Below, in pieces: positions 21,750 through 21,958 of a stretch of 21,958 nt of DNA. The DNA is taken from assembly GCA_044371005.1 (NCBI GenBank), contig JBILUL010000076.1:1-21958 (forward strand), written 5' to 3'. This DNA is from UBA2402 sp044371005. Its GTDB lineage: Bacteria > Planctomycetota > Phycisphaerae > Phycisphaerales > UBA1924. Position 1 is the stretch's first letter. Each line of letters opens with the position of its first letter. A model generated the notes under the pieces. It was given only the letters and a program-made list of their open reading frames with translations, was not told where the DNA came from and searched no databases. The position numbers and the translations under genes were made by a program.

Positions 21750-21958
21750 TGGCACGTACGAGCCGCTCGGGGCTCGTGCGTGCTTCACACCCGGCGTGTG
21801 GATCCATCGCTTGCCATGACCTTGGACCACCACGCGACTGGTGGGAAGCACGCACCTGTCTGGCACGTAGCACCGGCCGCTTTGGGCCGGTGCTGCGTGC
21901 TTCCCACCCGGCGTGTGGATCCATCGCACGCCATGACCTTGGACTACCACGCGACGGG
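21750..21958. repeat. tandem structured repeat D, unit about 111 bp, continuing past the window
   Basis: Two copies start at 21750 and 21861 with TGGCACGTA. Each has a long hairpin followed by a conserved tail (CCCGGCGTGTGGATCCATCG, then GCCATGACCTTGGAC and ACCACGCGAC). The copy 1 stem is 21752-21764 with 21771-21783. The copy 2 stem is 21863-21878 with 21885-21900. The outer GCACG/CGTGC part is the same in both, but the inner stem differs (ACGAGCC against AGCACCGGCC) and stays complementary. GTGGGAAGCACGCA (21841-21854) is also the exact reverse complement of 21894-21907. No gene is seen in 21586-21958. Confidence 0.85.

Noticed and set aside
21585..21924. N-terminal extension of the desaturase by more than 100 residues
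   Set aside because: The extra sequence repeats MDPHAG-EAR phrases because it is read through tandem repeat D. The family length fits a start at 21585.
21750..21958. tRNA gene or riboswitch in repeat D
   Set aside because: No cloverleaf, T-loop GTTCGA or known riboswitch core could be found; only hairpins with a conserved tail are visible.

Overview
The window reads as a chromosomal segment of a high-GC planctomycete, most likely of the class Phycisphaerae. This is an inference from three sorts of evidence seen together. The first is a secreted protein ending in a tandem Ca-binding 'GC-type dockerin', and another ending in a VPAPG-hydrophobic-RRRR sorting tail. The second is an FTLIELLVVIA prepilin-type protein with a degenerate planctomycete-style C-terminus. 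The third is a fused SecD-SecF with long periplasmic insertions. The intergenic regions are also full of palindromic repeat elements. No mobile element, rRNA, tRNA or CRISPR array was recognised.

Layout. 1-317: the end of an unrecognised reading frame, then a strong terminator. 318-4970: a cell-surface block of a PEP-CTERM-like beta-propeller protein, a lipoprotein beta-propeller phytase, a divergent prepilin-like protein and a GC-dockerin beta-propeller protein. The first and last look like paralogues that carry different surface-attachment tails. 5074-5537: a small membrane-anchored YwqK/MORN-like gene split by a frameshift at a slippery A-run. 5538-6127: repeat cluster A. 6128-13324: a minus-strand run NUDIX - rhomboid protease - tgt - yajC - secDF; the tgt-yajC-secDF core is the classic bacterial arrangement. 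13386-15343: a divergent plus-strand pair, an MlaF-type ATPase and an MlaD/MCE protein, with overlapping stop and start codons and no MlaE permease. 15344-15838: repeat cluster B and a small tandem repeat. 15839-18610: a large secreted DUF5703/GH95-like glycoside-hydrolase-type protein with an inserted LamG-like module. 18611-19179: inverted GGACAGGAT repeats. 19180-20061: an AsmA-like membrane protein. 20062-20592: repeat cluster C. 20593-21585: a fatty acid desaturase. 21586-21958: tandem structured repeat D, which runs to the window edge.

Together the genes describe envelope biology: protein export (YajC/SecDF), inner-membrane proteolysis (rhomboid), lipid traffic to the outer membrane (MlaF/MlaD, AsmA-like), lipid desaturation, and secreted or surface-bound enzymes for phosphate and sugar scavenging. 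No complete novel defence or mobile system is evident. The items most worth following up are the repeat families with covarying stems, the phytase promoter with an embedded inverted repeat, the dnaX-type slippery heptamer in the split gene, and the paralogous propellers with different sorting tails.
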